DNA from: Fremontodendron californicum | Lineage: Eukaryota > Streptophyta > Magnoliopsida > Malvales > Malvaceae | DNA: 64,000 bases | Reading direction: 5' to 3' | Assembly (NCBI GenBank): GCA_030761205.1 | Contig: JAULJL010000029.1 | Span: forward strand, 3,293,501-3,357,500 | Notes under the pieces: model-generated | Databases searched by the model: none | Told to the model about the DNA's origin: nothing | What the model saw: the letters and a program-made list of their open reading frames with translations, nothing else | Program-made: the position numbers and the translations under genes | In this document: one piece after another, positions 42,642 through 54,118 of the stretch | Layout of the letters: every line of letters begins with the position of its first letter | Numbering within the stretch: position 1 is the stretch's first letter

Positions 42642-43178
42642 ATGGATGATATTCTCACAAGATTGCAGAAACGATTTCCTCCTTTTCCTCGAAATATTTT
42701 ACTGAAGCTTTACCAAGTTCGATTTGAAAGATTAAGAATGCTTATGCACAAAGGGATTCCTGGAGACATACGTTGGATAATTGAAGCCAAGGTACGTGAA
42801 GATGAATATCTTCCTATTTTGCATTTACCAGGTACAGGTAGAAGCACTTTTGCAAAGAAGCGACGAGCAAAGCGCATGAGTTCAAACTGCCACAAATGTG
42901 CACGATGGACGTGTAACGGTAAATGTCGTTCTATTGGGATTCCGTCCTCTAATCGAGATGATAAAATTGAATTCATTAAGGATGGACTGAGTAAGGAGAA
43001 TTTGGGTAATATCCAACTTTCTCTTGAGACGCATCCTAGTGGAGACGTACAAAGAGAAATTCTTGATTTATGGCCGCAATTCCAAAGGGAATGGCAACAT
43101 CTTGGGAATCTGATGTTAAAAGACCCTGTTTGCCAGCTTGTAAGAAAACTGGATGGGAAGCATATCCTCGACTCATAG
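42642..43178 (+). CDS. CRP-like basic zinc-finger protein (178 aa), element E copy
   Basis: Same length and motifs as the A copy: GRS at 66-68, basic AKKRRAKR at 71-78, cysteines 83, 86, 91 and 95. Small differences include F28 for L28, G41 for D41 and I59 for V59. Uninterrupted. Its start follows a splice-acceptor-like TTTTCAG|G. It is separated from LOG by 366 bp, including the 307-bp segment missing in A. Confidence 0.7.
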   Translation: MDDILTRLQKRFPPFPRNILLKLYQVRFERLRMLMHKGIPGDIRWIIEAKVREDEYLPILHLPGTGRSTFAKKRRAKRMSSNCHKCARWTCNGKCRSIGIPSSNRDDKIEFIKDGLSKENLGNIQLSLETHPSGDVQREILDLWPQFQREWQHLGNLMLKDPVCQLVRKLDGKHILDS

Positions 43179-43218
43179 AAGGCGTTTAAGCCGTTTCTGG
43201 ACGTAAAACCAGAGGAAG

Positions 43219-43525
43219 ATGTGAGCCACAATCACAACTACAATAAATGACTTCTCAACTTTTGGTTTGATTTGCAATAACTTTATTTTGGTTTAATTTA
43301 CGTGTTGTTCGATTTGTGTAACTATTCTCGTTTTTTTTTTATTTGTCTTTTACGGTTGATTTTTTTCCTCTCTTTTTGATTTTCTTCCTGAAATCACGCA
43401 AAAATCTTTTGTTAGGTTAACATTTTCTTCTGACAGGTCAGATACACTTTCGGCGACATTATTACTCTTGTCTGATTCACTACTGAGTCCTCTATATATT
43501 ACACCATGTACTCATTCTCTTTCAG
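43219..43525 (+). other. Intron-like segment between CRP and LOG, absent from element A
   Basis: Begins ATGTGAGCC after GAGGAAG and ends TTCTCTTTCAG before GCACTCG; element A joins GAGGAAG directly to GCACTCG. The right end is a good 3' splice site. A donor-like GTGAGC starts at 43221, two nt inside the missing segment, so canonical splicing does not give the exact A junction. A TATATATTA box lies near 43494. The segment is present in D, E, F and G. Confidence 0.5.
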
Positions 43526-43544
43526 GCACTCGAAGAAAAAAAAA

Positions 43545-44192
43545 ATGGCAAGTACTTCATCCCAGCGCATTAAAAAAATTTGTGTCTTTGGAGGTGCTTA
43601 TCCAGGAAAAAATAACATATTCGCTGATGAAGCCATAAGAGTTGGAGTAATACTTGCCCAACAAAAGATCCAGTTGATTTATGGAGGCGGTAGTACGGGT
43701 TTAATGGGAGCAGTCGCTACAGCAGTACACGCCGGAGGAAGTCCAGTTCTAGGAATCGTGCCAAAACTATTCACAAGTTTTTGTGGACCTACCGTGGGTA
43801 AGGAAATACAAGTCTGGAGTGTCCCTGAACGGATAACAATCATGTACCATTCTGCCGATGCATTCATTGCTTTACCAGGAGGTCTGGGTACATTGGAAGA
43901 AATAGCTTGCGTGGCTTCTTGGTCATCTTTGGTCACAAATAAGAAACCCATTGGTTTGCTTAATATTAATGGTTATTTTAGTAATTTGCTTTTATATTTA
44001 GATAATGCTGTGGATAATGGATTCATGTTTTCAGAGGCAAGGAGAACCATAATTTCTGCTACAACCATTGAAGATTTACTTAAAAAGCTCCAAGCTTATG
44101 AGTGTTTATCTGCTATGGTTGTTTCGCAAACGCTCGGAAAAAGAAAAAGAGATATGGACGAGAAAGGAGTGGATTGCACTTTGTCTTTGTGA
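43545..44192 (+). CDS. LONELY GUY-type cytokinin-activating enzyme (215 aa), element E copy
   Basis: Intact copy of the LOG-like frame with YGGGSTGLMG, the catalytic-position arginine and PGGLGTLEE. Differences from A include A2 for E2, V61 for A61, M191 for T191 and K207 for Q207. An in-frame ATG at 43506 would add a 13-residue MYSFSFRHSKKKK-type extension. I choose 43545 because it is the start shared with A and follows the acceptor-like site. If the upstream segment is spliced, the extension is lost. Confidence 0.87.
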   Translation: MASTSSQRIKKICVFGGAYPGKNNIFADEAIRVGVILAQQKIQLIYGGGSTGLMGAVATAVHAGGSPVLGIVPKLFTSFCGPTVGKEIQVWSVPERITIMYHSADAFIALPGGLGTLEEIACVASWSSLVTNKKPIGLLNINGYFSNLLLYLDNAVDNGFMFSEARRTIISATTIEDLLKKLQAYECLSAMVVSQTLGKRKRDMDEKGVDCTLSL

Positions 44193-46237
44193 CATTATCT
44201 AACATTTTGTTTGTTGTGTCTCAGTTATAATAAGTGGTTAGCAACCTCTACAGGTAATATCTCCTAAATTTTACCTTCTTAAAAAAAAAAAAAAGTTTGT
44301 TGTGTTTTAAGCAATTTAGAAGTATTCATTCTGAACAAGGTCTGAGTAAGGGAGACTTGAGACATACCTTGTCAGTTTGATTTCTTCTTTTCAAAAAAAA
44401 AAAAAGTTTGTTGTGTTTTAAGCAATTTAGAAGTATTCATTCTGAACAAGGTCTGAGTAAGGGAGACTTGAGACATATCTTGTCAGTTTGATTTTAATCT
44501 TTTTATGTTTACTTGTTAATTTTTGTTTAGTATTTTAGGATTATTTAGGTTGCATGAGTTTGTTTTGTTTTGAGTCTTAGTTGTTCCTATTCTTATGTTA
44601 TTAGTTCTTTTCTCTTACACATGATTCTTTCATTTGGGTTAATAGACTTACATTGAGGACAATGTAAGAATTAAGTGTGGGGGGAATGATTTAGGATTTC
44701 TTTTATTTTTGTCTACTATTTTTTTTTTATGAGTCTTTATTATTATTATTATTTTTAGTGTGTTTTAGTTCCTTTTTAATACAATGATGAGATATGAATT
44801 GCATAGGTCTAAACTGGTTATTAGTAAGAAGATTTTCATGAGAATTGAGCTTGATGTCAACCTTTTTATGAGCCAATGTTAATATAATATGTTGATTGAG
44901 AAAGAAGCATGTTTAGACTTAATCTGACTTGTATAATCATCCTTGTGAGTTTTTGAGCCTATAATGATTGATGCATTATACAAATCAATCTAATTTCTTT
45001 CTTGAGTGCTCTTATGATTACAGGATTCTCTAGAACTTGCTTTAAACCGTTTGAGACTATATTGATACATGTGACAACATGAATATGATAGAGGCATTAG
45101 GATTTTTAGCTAGGGCCAAACAGCCATCCCTTATTGATGTTCCAAGAGAACACACCCTTAGTGAATCAATTTGAGCCTACATTGAATAAGCTATCTCTTT
45201 GGTAACCATAACTTGTCCCTAACCTAAATATACTTATATCTTTACCTTTGTTCCAAAGATGAATTAGCATGTTTTGAGACAAGTTGCAAAGACAAGGGAT
45301 ATTTTTAGTTAAAAATTTGGGTTAGAAACAAGAAATAAGTGTGGGGGGGAAAAGAAAAGAAAAGTCAAGAGAAAAAGAAATGGAATACTGGCAAATACAT
45401 TCCTATGTAAAAAAAAAAAAAATATGAATCATCTCTTGAATTTGTGGAAAAAGAAAAAGATGTTACAAAGTCGTTTAGAATGAAGAAAAGGCCCAACATG
45501 AATATCCGGCCTAGGTGACTATGTACTTGTAAAGAGTTTTGAGAAGTTTCTTTGTATGATCTTTTTATGTCTCTAAACTTTATGAACTCTTTGGAACCTT
45601 TGTGATATCTTTATCCTTTTGTTCTTCAACCACATTACAAACCCCTTGGCCCCATTACAACCTTGATTAAAGACCTCTTTATTCATGAAGTTGTATGATC
45701 TAAATAGTGGAGAATAGGTGGACAAGCAAGAATATGGTAGAACTGTTTTCATGAGATTGATTGAGTGTAAACACTTCACCACTACTTTAAAGAGTGAAAA
45801 TCATGAGGGTATCCCATGAGAGAAGTTGAGATTAAATTTGAACATGCAATATTTTGATTGAGATATGTTATGCTAATATTGGCTTAACTCAAACAATTTA
45901 CATTCAAGAATGATTTTTTGTGAAATTCTTTAAGCTATTGATTAGTTTATAAGACTTGTTCAAATATTGTATCTAATTTGTATTGAAAGGATTAGGAGTA
46001 AATATTTTTAGTATATGCAGTTTATTTATATTTTAGTTTTTCAATGTTTGTGGGTATCGTTCTAGTAAACCCTCACGAGACTAAACTCGTCCACTAGGGA
46101 CACCTAGGGGTTTAAAGGCTTGTGTCACATGCTAAGTGCCACCGTGATTTCCTACGAAAATGGATTAGATTAGATTTTCTTATTTTATTTTTATTGAGTC
46201 GTTGCTAGGGACTAGCAACAATCTAAGTGTGGGGGTG
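44193..46237 (+). other. Element E 3' untranslated region and polypurine tract
   Basis: Same organisation as in A: two copies of the AAGTATTCATTCTGAACAAG unit, hairpin plus AAGTGTGGGGGG near 44646-44684, a further G-rich tract near 45337, hairpin 46201-46219 and the polypurine tract 46225-46237. The antisense 69-codon frame is at 45782-45573. Confidence 0.75.
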
Positions 46238-48101
46238 TGATAACTCGTATAATTATATAGTTTTTAGTTATGTTTTATTAATGTTTTGTGTCAAATACGA
46301 GTTATTATTGTTTAGTCTAATTGTGTTTATGATCTTTTATATTTTTATGTATTTTGGTGTTTTTCACAAGTTTCTTTGAGTGATTTCAGATTACTAGAAT
46401 TAAGGGCAAATCCAGTTCAGTTTTAGTTCCGACACCTTTTGCCATATCAGCTATATCTCGAGTTTCACTGAAGCCATAAGGCTGAAATTTGTAGCCATGC
46501 AAAGCTAAGAGGCATATCTATCTTTTTCATGTTTTACACTTCTTAAAACGGAGTCGTTTTCCCTAGCGAAATCGACCATCAAGTTGGCTGATGTGCAATG
46601 ACGTCTGTGCTGACATGTTTTCGTATTATGCCCATATCTTCTTATCCACATCAGAAAATGAGCTGATTCCAACGGCTATGGTTCCGTAACTGATAGGGGA
46701 ACCTTTGTCTAGAAGACCATGTGATCAGATCAGGCCTCCAATATTGAAGAAATCGACCATCAAGTTGGCTGATCAAAATCGTCATATACCTACCTTTGAA
46801 ATTTGTAAAGCTTGTCTCTTGTCATTTAGCCCTCCAAAATGTGTATAAATAGAGGGCCTTGGATGATTGTAAGGGATCATATTGTACATAGGTAGGATAT
46901 TAGCCATTTTAATAAAATTCTCTAAGTTTTCTTCTTTCTTTTCTCTAGTTTTCTTTCTTTTCTCTAGTTTTCTTTTTCTTTAGAGAGAGCAAGAGGTTGG
47001 ATAATTAATATTCTTCCTCTTCTTCTTTCTTTCTTTTATTTTCTTCTTAGATTTTCTTTAATTTTATGTTTATGTTTATAATGCCTATGCTAGGCTAAAC
47101 TTCTATTTGGTTAAGGGTGATTTCAAAGCCCTAGACATGTTTTGTGATTGATTTTCAGATTCTATCTATCATTAATTTTCTATCAAAGTTGCTTATGTTC
47201 TTCTACAAGAATTGTTCATGATGTTGTCTAGATTTATTTAGGTGTACAACTAGATAGATCTTGATAATTATCTATTGCTAGTTTAGGAGTCTTGATCCGT
47301 GTAATTGTCTTGATTTCCTATTCATAAGTGGCAATTTGTGATTAATGATTATGGTCAAGTTTTCAATAATTGCAAAGTGGAACATAACCTAAGTTGAACA
47401 ATCCGAGCTTATGTGTTTGTTGCTTAGATCAACCTATCTTTCTCATCATAAAGCTGCCATTAAATTGAATTTAGAGAGCTTATTCTAGGTTGTTTAATGG
47501 TTAGAGATTAAATAGAGAGCTTGTTCTATTTAACGACAAACTAAGGAAAGATTGGGGTAACAGAGCTTGTTGTTATCTACGGTTGTTAACTTTGATAGTT
47601 GATTGATATTGATAGATCTGAAATTGATTCTTAATGATGTCTAGTGGTGGAGAATGAAACCTTAACCATATTTTTCATATTTGATTCTTCTTACTTACTT
47701 GTTTTCTTACTTTTCTAGTTTGCTTATTTTTAAAAGTATATTTATTTTTATTGGCTGGTTATACCGCCTAATTTGTATATTAACTTTGTTTTATTTTTAT
47801 TGGCTGGTTATACCGCCTAATTTAGTATATATATTTTTATTGGCTGGTTATACCGCCTAATTTAGTATATATATTTTTATTGGCTGGTTATACCGCCTTG
47901 CATCTTATTCTTATTATTTACTTTAGTTTAAATCTGATTTCAAAAACCCCTTTTCTTTTATTGTTCTTGAATTTAAGTTTTAAACTATCAACTTATAAAC
48001 TAAAACCCAATCCCTGAGGACTCGACCCTTGCTAACTACTATACTTACAATTGATCTTTTTAGTGCAAGGTTAAATAAGATACACTCTTTTGGGTGCATC
48101 A
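46238..48101 (+). repeat. 3' LTR of element E
   Basis: 1,864 bp, ending GGGTGCATCA, followed by the AACGG duplication and the resumed D CRP. TATAAATA at 46844-46851, four minisatellite units at about 47746-47897. Confidence 0.94.
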
Positions 48102-48106
48102 AACGG

Positions 48107-48365
48107 TAAATGTCGTTCTATTGGGATTCCGTCCTCTAATCGAGATGATAAAATTGAATTCATTAAGGATGGACTGAGTAAGGAGAATTTGGGTAATATC
48201 CAACTTTCTCTTGAGACGCATCCTAGTGGAGACGTACAAAGAGAAATTCTTGATTTATGGCCGCAATTCCAAAGGGAATGGCAACATCTTGGGAATCTGA
48301 TGTTAAAAGACCCTGTTTGCCAGCTTGTAAGAAAACTGGATGGGAAGCATATCCTCGACTCATAG
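48107..48365 (+). pseudogene. CRP-like gene, second part after element E (element D)
   Basis: C-terminal part of the D CRP frame, from inside the cysteine cluster to the HILDS stop. It is separated from its first part by the 10-kb element E and cannot be expressed as the original protein without removal of E. Confidence 0.88.
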
Positions 48366-48727
48366 AAGGCGTTTAAGCCGTTTCTGGACGTAAAACCAGA
48401 GGAAGATGTGAGCCACAATCACAACTACAATAAATGACTTCTCAGCTTTTGGTTTGATTTGCAATAACTTTATTTTGTTTTAATTTACGTGTTGTTCGAT
48501 TTGTGTAATTATTCTCGTTTTTTTTTTTTTTGTCTTTTACGGTTGATTTTTTCTTCTCTTTTTGATTTTCTTCCTGAAATCACGCAAAAATCTTTTGTTA
48601 GGTTAACATTTTCTTCTGACAGGTCAGATACACTTTCGGCGACATTATTACTCTTGTCTGATTCACTACTCAGTCCTCTATATATTACACCATGTACTCA
48701 TTCTCTTTCAGGCACTCGAAAAAAAAA

Positions 48728-49375
48728 ATGGAAAGTACTTTATCCCAGCGCATTAAAAAAATTTGTGTCTTTGGAGGTGCTTATCCAGGGAAAAATAACA
48801 TATTCGCTGATGAAGCCATAAGAGTTGGAGTAATACTTGCCCAACAAAAGATCCACTTGATTTATGGAGGCGGTAGTACGGGTTTAATGGGAGCAGTCGC
48901 TACAGCAGCACACGCCGGAGGAAGTCCAGTTCTAGGAATCGTGCCAAAACTATTCACAAGTTTTTGTGGACCTACCGTGGGTAAGGAAATACAAGTCTGG
49001 AGTGTCCCTGAACGGATAACAATCATGTACCATTCTGCCGATGCATTCATTGCTTTACCAGGAGGTCTGGGTACATTGGAAGAAATAGCTTGCGTGGCTT
49101 CTTGGTCATCTTTGGTCACAAATAAGAAACCCATTGGTTTGCTTAATATTAATGGTTATTTTAGTAATTTGCTTTTATATTTAGATAATGCTGTGGATAA
49201 TGGATTCATGTTTTCAGAGGCAAGGAGAACCATAATTTCTGCTACAACCATTGAAGATTTACTTAAAAAGCTCCAAGCTTATGAGTGTTTATCTGCTACG
49301 GTTGTTTCGCAAACGCTCGGAAAAAGAAAAAGAGATATGGACGAGCAAGGAGTGGATTGCACTTTGTCTTTGTGA
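48728..49375 (+). CDS. LONELY GUY-type cytokinin-activating enzyme (215 aa), element D copy
   Basis: Uninterrupted LOG-like frame with YGGGSTGLMG, the arginine equivalent to R96, PGGLGTLEE and the C-terminal KRKRDMD. One visible change at the start is MESTLS for MESTSS. An in-frame upstream ATG at 48692 would add 12 residues; 48728 is taken as the start shared with A. It lies downstream of E's 3' LTR, whose TATA box (46844-46851) could drive it now that its own transcript is split. Confidence 0.87.
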   Translation: MESTLSQRIKKICVFGGAYPGKNNIFADEAIRVGVILAQQKIHLIYGGGSTGLMGAVATAAHAGGSPVLGIVPKLFTSFCGPTVGKEIQVWSVPERITIMYHSADAFIALPGGLGTLEEIACVASWSSLVTNKKPIGLLNINGYFSNLLLYLDNAVDNGFMFSEARRTIISATTIEDLLKKLQAYECLSATVVSQTLGKRKRDMDEQGVDCTLSL

Positions 49376-49623
49376 CATTATCTAACATTTTGCTTGTTGT
49401 GTCTCAGTTATAATAAGTGGTTAGCAACCTCTGCAGGTAATATCTCCTAAATTCTACCTTTAAAATTTGACATTGGGGACAATGTCATATTTTAGTAGGG
49501 GGTAAGGGACATATTTTGCTAATTTAAAAAAAAAAAAAAAAAAAAAAAATTTAAGAAGTATTCATTCTGAACAAGGTCTGAGTAAGGGAGACTTGAGACA
49601 TACCTTGTCAGTTTGATTTCTTC

Positions 49624-49658
<35 letters not shown>

Positions 49659-51491
49659 GTTTATTTTGTTTTAAGCAATTTAGAAGTATTCATTCTGAAC
49701 AAGGTCTGAGTAAGGGAGACTTGAGACATACCTTGTCAGTTTGATTTTAATCTTTTTATGTTTACTTGTTAATTTTTGTTTAGTATTTTAGGATTATTTA
49801 GGTTGCATGAGTTTGTTTTGTTTTGAGTCTTAGTTGTTCCTATTCTTATGTTATTAGTTCTTTTCTCTTACACATGATTCTTTCATTTGGGTTAATAGAC
49901 TTACATTGAGGACAATGTAAGAATTAAGTGTGGGGGGAATGATTTAGGATTTCTTTTATTTTTGTCTACTATTTTTTTTTTATGAGTCTTTATTATTATT
50001 ATTTTTTTTAGTGTGTTTTAGTTCCTTTTTAATACAATGATGAGATATGAATTGCATAGGTCTAAACTGGTTATTAGTGAGAAGATTTTCATGAGAATTG
50101 AGCTTGATGTCAACCTTTTTATGAGCCAATGTTAATATAATATGTTGATTGAGAAAGAAGCATGTTTAGACTTAATCTGACTTGTATAATCATCCTTGTG
50201 AGTTTTTGAGCCTATAATGATTGATGCATTATACAAATCAATCTAATTTCTTTCTTGAGTGCTCTTATGATTACAGGATTCTCTAGAACTTGCTTTAAAC
50301 CGTGTGAGACTATATTGATACATGTGACAACATGAATATGATAGAGGCATTAGGATTTTTAGCCAGAGCCAAACAGCCATCCCTTATTGATGTTCCAAGA
50401 GAACACACCCTTAGTGAACCAATTTGAGCCTACATTGAATAAGCTATCTCTTTGGTAACCATAACTTGTCCCTAACCTAAATATACTTATATCTTTACCT
50501 TTGTTCCAAAGATGAATTAGCATGTTTTGAGACAAGTTGCAAAGACAAGGGATATTTTTAGTTAAAAATTTGGGTTAGAAACAAGAAATAAGTGTGGGGG
50601 GGAAAGAAAAGAAAAGTCAAGAGAAAAAGAAATGAAATACTGGCAAATACATTCCTATGTAAAAAAAATATATATATATGAATCATCTCTTGAATTTGTG
50701 GAAAAAGAAAAAGATGTTACAAAGTCGTTTAGAATGAAGAAAAGGCCCAACATAAATATCCGGCCTAGGTGACTATGTACTTGTAAAGAGTTTTGAGAAG
50801 TTTCTTTGTATGATCTTTTTATGTCTCTAAACTTTATGAACTCTTTGGAACCTTTGTGATATCTTTATCCTTTTGTTCTTCAACCACATTACAAACCCCT
50901 TGGCCCCATTACAACCTTGATTAAAGACCTCTTGATTCATGAAGTTGTATGATCTAAATAGTGGAGAATAGGTGGACAAGCAAGAATATGGTTGAACTGT
51001 TTTCATGAGATTGATTGAGTGTAAACACTTCACCACTACTTTAAAGAGTGAAAATCATGAGGGTATCCCATGTGAGAAGTTGAGATTAAATTTGAACATG
51101 CAATATTTTGATTGAGATATGTTATGCTAATCTTGGCTTAACTCAAACAATTTACATTCAAGCATGATTTTTTGTGAAATTCTTTAAGCTATTGATTAGT
51201 TTATAAGACTTGTTCAAATATTGTATCTAATTTGTATTGAAAGGATTAGGAGTAAATATTTTTAGTATATGCAGTTTATTTATATTTTAGTTTTTCAATG
51301 TTTGTGGGTATCGTTCTAGTAAACCCTCACGAGACTAAACTCGTCCACTAGGGACACCTAGGGGTTTAAAGGCTTGTGTCACATGCTAAGTGCCACCGTG
51401 ATTTCCTACGAAAATGGATTAGATTAGATTTTCTTATATTATTTTTATTGAGTCGTTGCTAGGGACTAGCAACAATCTAAGTGTGGGGGTG
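49376..51491 (+). other. Element D 3' untranslated region and polypurine tract
   Basis: No sense gene seen. Duplicated AAGTATTCATTCTGAACAAG unit with long A tracts (about 49520-49740), hairpin GACATTG-GGGA-CAATGTC near 49468, hairpin plus AAGTGTGGGGGG near 49902-49938, hairpin 51455-51473, polypurine tract 51479-51491, antisense frame 51036-50827. Confidence 0.75.
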
Positions 51492-53470
51492 TGATAACTC
51501 GTATAATTATATAGTTTTTAGTTATGTTTTATTAATGTTTTGTGTCAAATACGAGTTATTATTGTTTAGTCTAATTGTGTTTATGATCTTTTATATTTTT
51601 ATGTATTTTGGTGTTTTTCACAAGTTTCTTTGAGTGATTTCAGATTACTAGAATTAAGGGCAAATCCAGTTCAGTTTCAGTTCCGACCCTTTTTCCATAT
51701 CAGCTATATCTCGAGTTTCACTGAAGCAATAAGGCTGAAATTTGTAGCCATGCAAAGCTAAGAGGCATATCTATCTTTTTCATGTTTTACACTTCTTAAA
51801 ACGGAGTCGTTTTCCCTAGCGAAATCGACCATCAAGTTGGCTGATGTGCAATGACGTCTGTGCTGACATGTTTTCGTATTATGCCCATATCTTCTTATCC
51901 ACATCAGCAAATGAGCTTATTCCAACGGCTATGGTTCCGTAACTGATAGGGGAACCTTTGTCTAGAAGACCATGTGATCAGATCAGGCCTCCAATATTGA
52001 AGAAATCGACCATCAAGGTGGCTGATGTGAAATGACGTCTGTGCTGACATGTTTTCGTATTTTGCCCATATCTACTTAACCACATCAGCAAATGAGCTGA
52101 TTCCAACGGCTATGGTTCCGTAACGGATAGGGGAACCTTTGTCTAGAAGACCATGTGATCAGATCAGGCCTCCAATATTGACGAAATCGACCATCAAGTT
52201 GGCTGATCAAAATCGTCATATACCTACCTTTGAAATTTGTAAAGCTTGTCTCTTGTCATTTAGCCCTCCAAAATGTGTATAAATAGAGGGCCTTGGATGA
52301 TTGTAAGGGATCATATTGTACATTGGTAGGATATTAGCCTTTGTAATAAAATTCTCTAAGTTTTCTTCTTCTTTCTTTTCTCTAGTTTTCTTTTTCTTTA
52401 GAAAGAGCAAGAGGTTGGATAATTAATATTCTTCTTCTTCTTCTTTCTTTCTTTTATTTTCTTCTTAGATTCTATTTAATTTTATGTTTATAATGCCTAT
52501 GCTAGGCTAAACTTCTATTTGGTTAAGGGTGATTTCAAAGCCCTAGACATGTTTTGTGATTGATTTTCAGATTCTATCTATCATTAATTTTCTATCAAAG
52601 TTGCTTATGTTCTTCTACAAGAATTGTTCATGATGTTGTCTTGATTTGTTTAGGTGTACAACTAGATAGATCTTGATAATTATCTATTGCTAGTTTAGGA
52701 GTCTTGATCCGTGTAATTGTCTTGATTTCCTATTCATAAGTAGCAATTTGTGATTAATGATTATGGTCAAGTTTTCAATAATTGCAAAGTGGAACATAAC
52801 CTAAGTTGAACAATCCGAGCTTATGTGTTTGTTGCTTAGATCAACCTATCTTTCTCATCATAAAGCTGCCATTAAATTGAATCTAGAGAGCTTATTCTAG
52901 GTTGTTTGATGGTTAGAGATTAAATAGAGAGCTTGTTCTATTTAACGACAAACTAAGGAAAGATTGGGATAACAGAGCTTGTTGTTATCTACGGTTGTTA
53001 ACTTTGATAGTTGGTTGAAATTGATAGATCTGAAATTGATTCTTAATGATGTCTAGTGGTGGAGAATGAAACCTTAACCATATTTTTCATATTTGATTCT
53101 TCTTACTTACTTGTTTTCTTACTTTTCTAGTTTGCTTATTTTTAAAAGTATATTTATTTTTATTGGCTGGTTATACCGCCTAATTTGTATATTAACTTTG
53201 TTTTATTTTTATTGGCTGGTTATACCGCCTAATTTAGTATATATATTTTTATTGGCTGGTTATACCGCCTTGCATCTTATTCTTATTATTTACTTTAGTT
53301 TAAATCTGATTTCAAAAACCCATTTTCTTTTATTGTTCTTGAATTTAAGTTTTAAACTATCAACTTATAAACTAAAACCCAATCCCTGAGGACTCGACCC
53401 TTGCTAACTACTATACTTACAATTGATCTTTTTAGTGCAAGGTTAAATAAGATACACTCTTTTGGGTGCA
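51492..53470 (+). repeat. 3' LTR of element D, mosaic and lacking its last 3 bp
   Basis: Up to about 52912 it carries variants of the D 5' LTR (GACCCTTTTTCC, CATAAGTAGC, TTTGATGG). From about 53014 it carries C/F variants (GGTTGAAATTG, AAACCCATTTTC) and the C/F U5 tail and three minisatellite units (53157-53269). TATAAATA at 52278-52285. It stops at GGGTGCA and joins element F sequence. Confidence 0.9.
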
Positions 53471-54118
53471 TATTTTCCCAAATTCAAGAGATGATTCATA
53501 TTTTTTACTTAGGAATGTATTTGCCAGTATTCCATTTCTTTTTCTCTTGACTTTTCTTTTCTTTTCCCCCCACACTTAATTCTTACATTGTCCTCAATGT
53601 AAGTCTATTAACCCAAATGAAAGAGTTATGTGTAAGAGAAAAGAACTAATAACATAAGAATAGGAACAACTAAGACTCAAAACAAAACAAAACCATTCAA
53701 CCTAAATAATCCTAAAATACTAAACAAAAATTAACAAGTAAACATAAAAAGATTAAAATCAAACTGACAAAGTATGTCTCAAGTCTCCCTTACTCAGACC
53801 TTGTTCAGAATGAATACTTCTAAATTGCTTAAAACAAAACAAACTCTTTTTTTTTTTTTTTTTTTTGGAAAAGAAGAAATCAAAGTGACAAGGTATGTCT
53901 CAAGTCTCCCTTACTCAGACCTTGTTCAGAATGAATACTTTTTAATTTTTTTTTTTTTTTTTTTTTTTAAATTAGCAAAATATGTCCCTTACCCCCTACT
54001 AAAATATGACATTGTCCCCAATGTCAAATTTTAAAGGTATAATTTAGGAGATATTACCTGCAGAGGTTGCTAACCACTTATTATAACTGAGACACAACAA
54101 GCAAAATGTTAGATAATG
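53471..54118 (-). other. Element F shortened 3' untranslated region
   Basis: Compared with A about 665 bp are missing between two AAGTGTGGGGGG motifs, leaving one copy (complement at 53566-53577). The duplicated AAGTATTCATTCTGAACAAG unit is present (about 53760-53940). The end at 53471 is a breakpoint with the D LTR. Confidence 0.75.

Larger units (their letters stand above)
38003..48101 (+). mobile_element. Element E: non-autonomous Athila-type element with intact cargo and an inverted R-U5 copy
   Basis: 10,099 bp, target duplication AACGG (37998-38002 and 48102-48106). The LTRs are both 1,864 bp and differ at about two bases by eye, so this is a very recent insertion. It carries Gag-derived, CRP-like and LOG-like frames, all open. 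Between the 5' LTR and the functional PBS lies an inverted copy of its own R-U5 (39881-41012), making a 1,132-bp inverted repeat with 38661-39792. Confidence 0.94.
34093..53470 (+). mobile_element. Element D: non-autonomous Athila-type element with cargo, containing element E
   Basis: 5' LTR 34093-36118, PBS, Gag-derived frame, CRP split by E, intact LOG, polypurine tract, 3' LTR 51492-53470. TTATG (34088-34092) is the target site in C, but no copy follows the 3' end. The 3' LTR lacks its last three bases and abuts element F. Without E it is about 9.3 kb. The 3' LTR looks mosaic: its last 450 bp follow the C/F type instead of the D 5' LTR. Confidence 0.9.
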
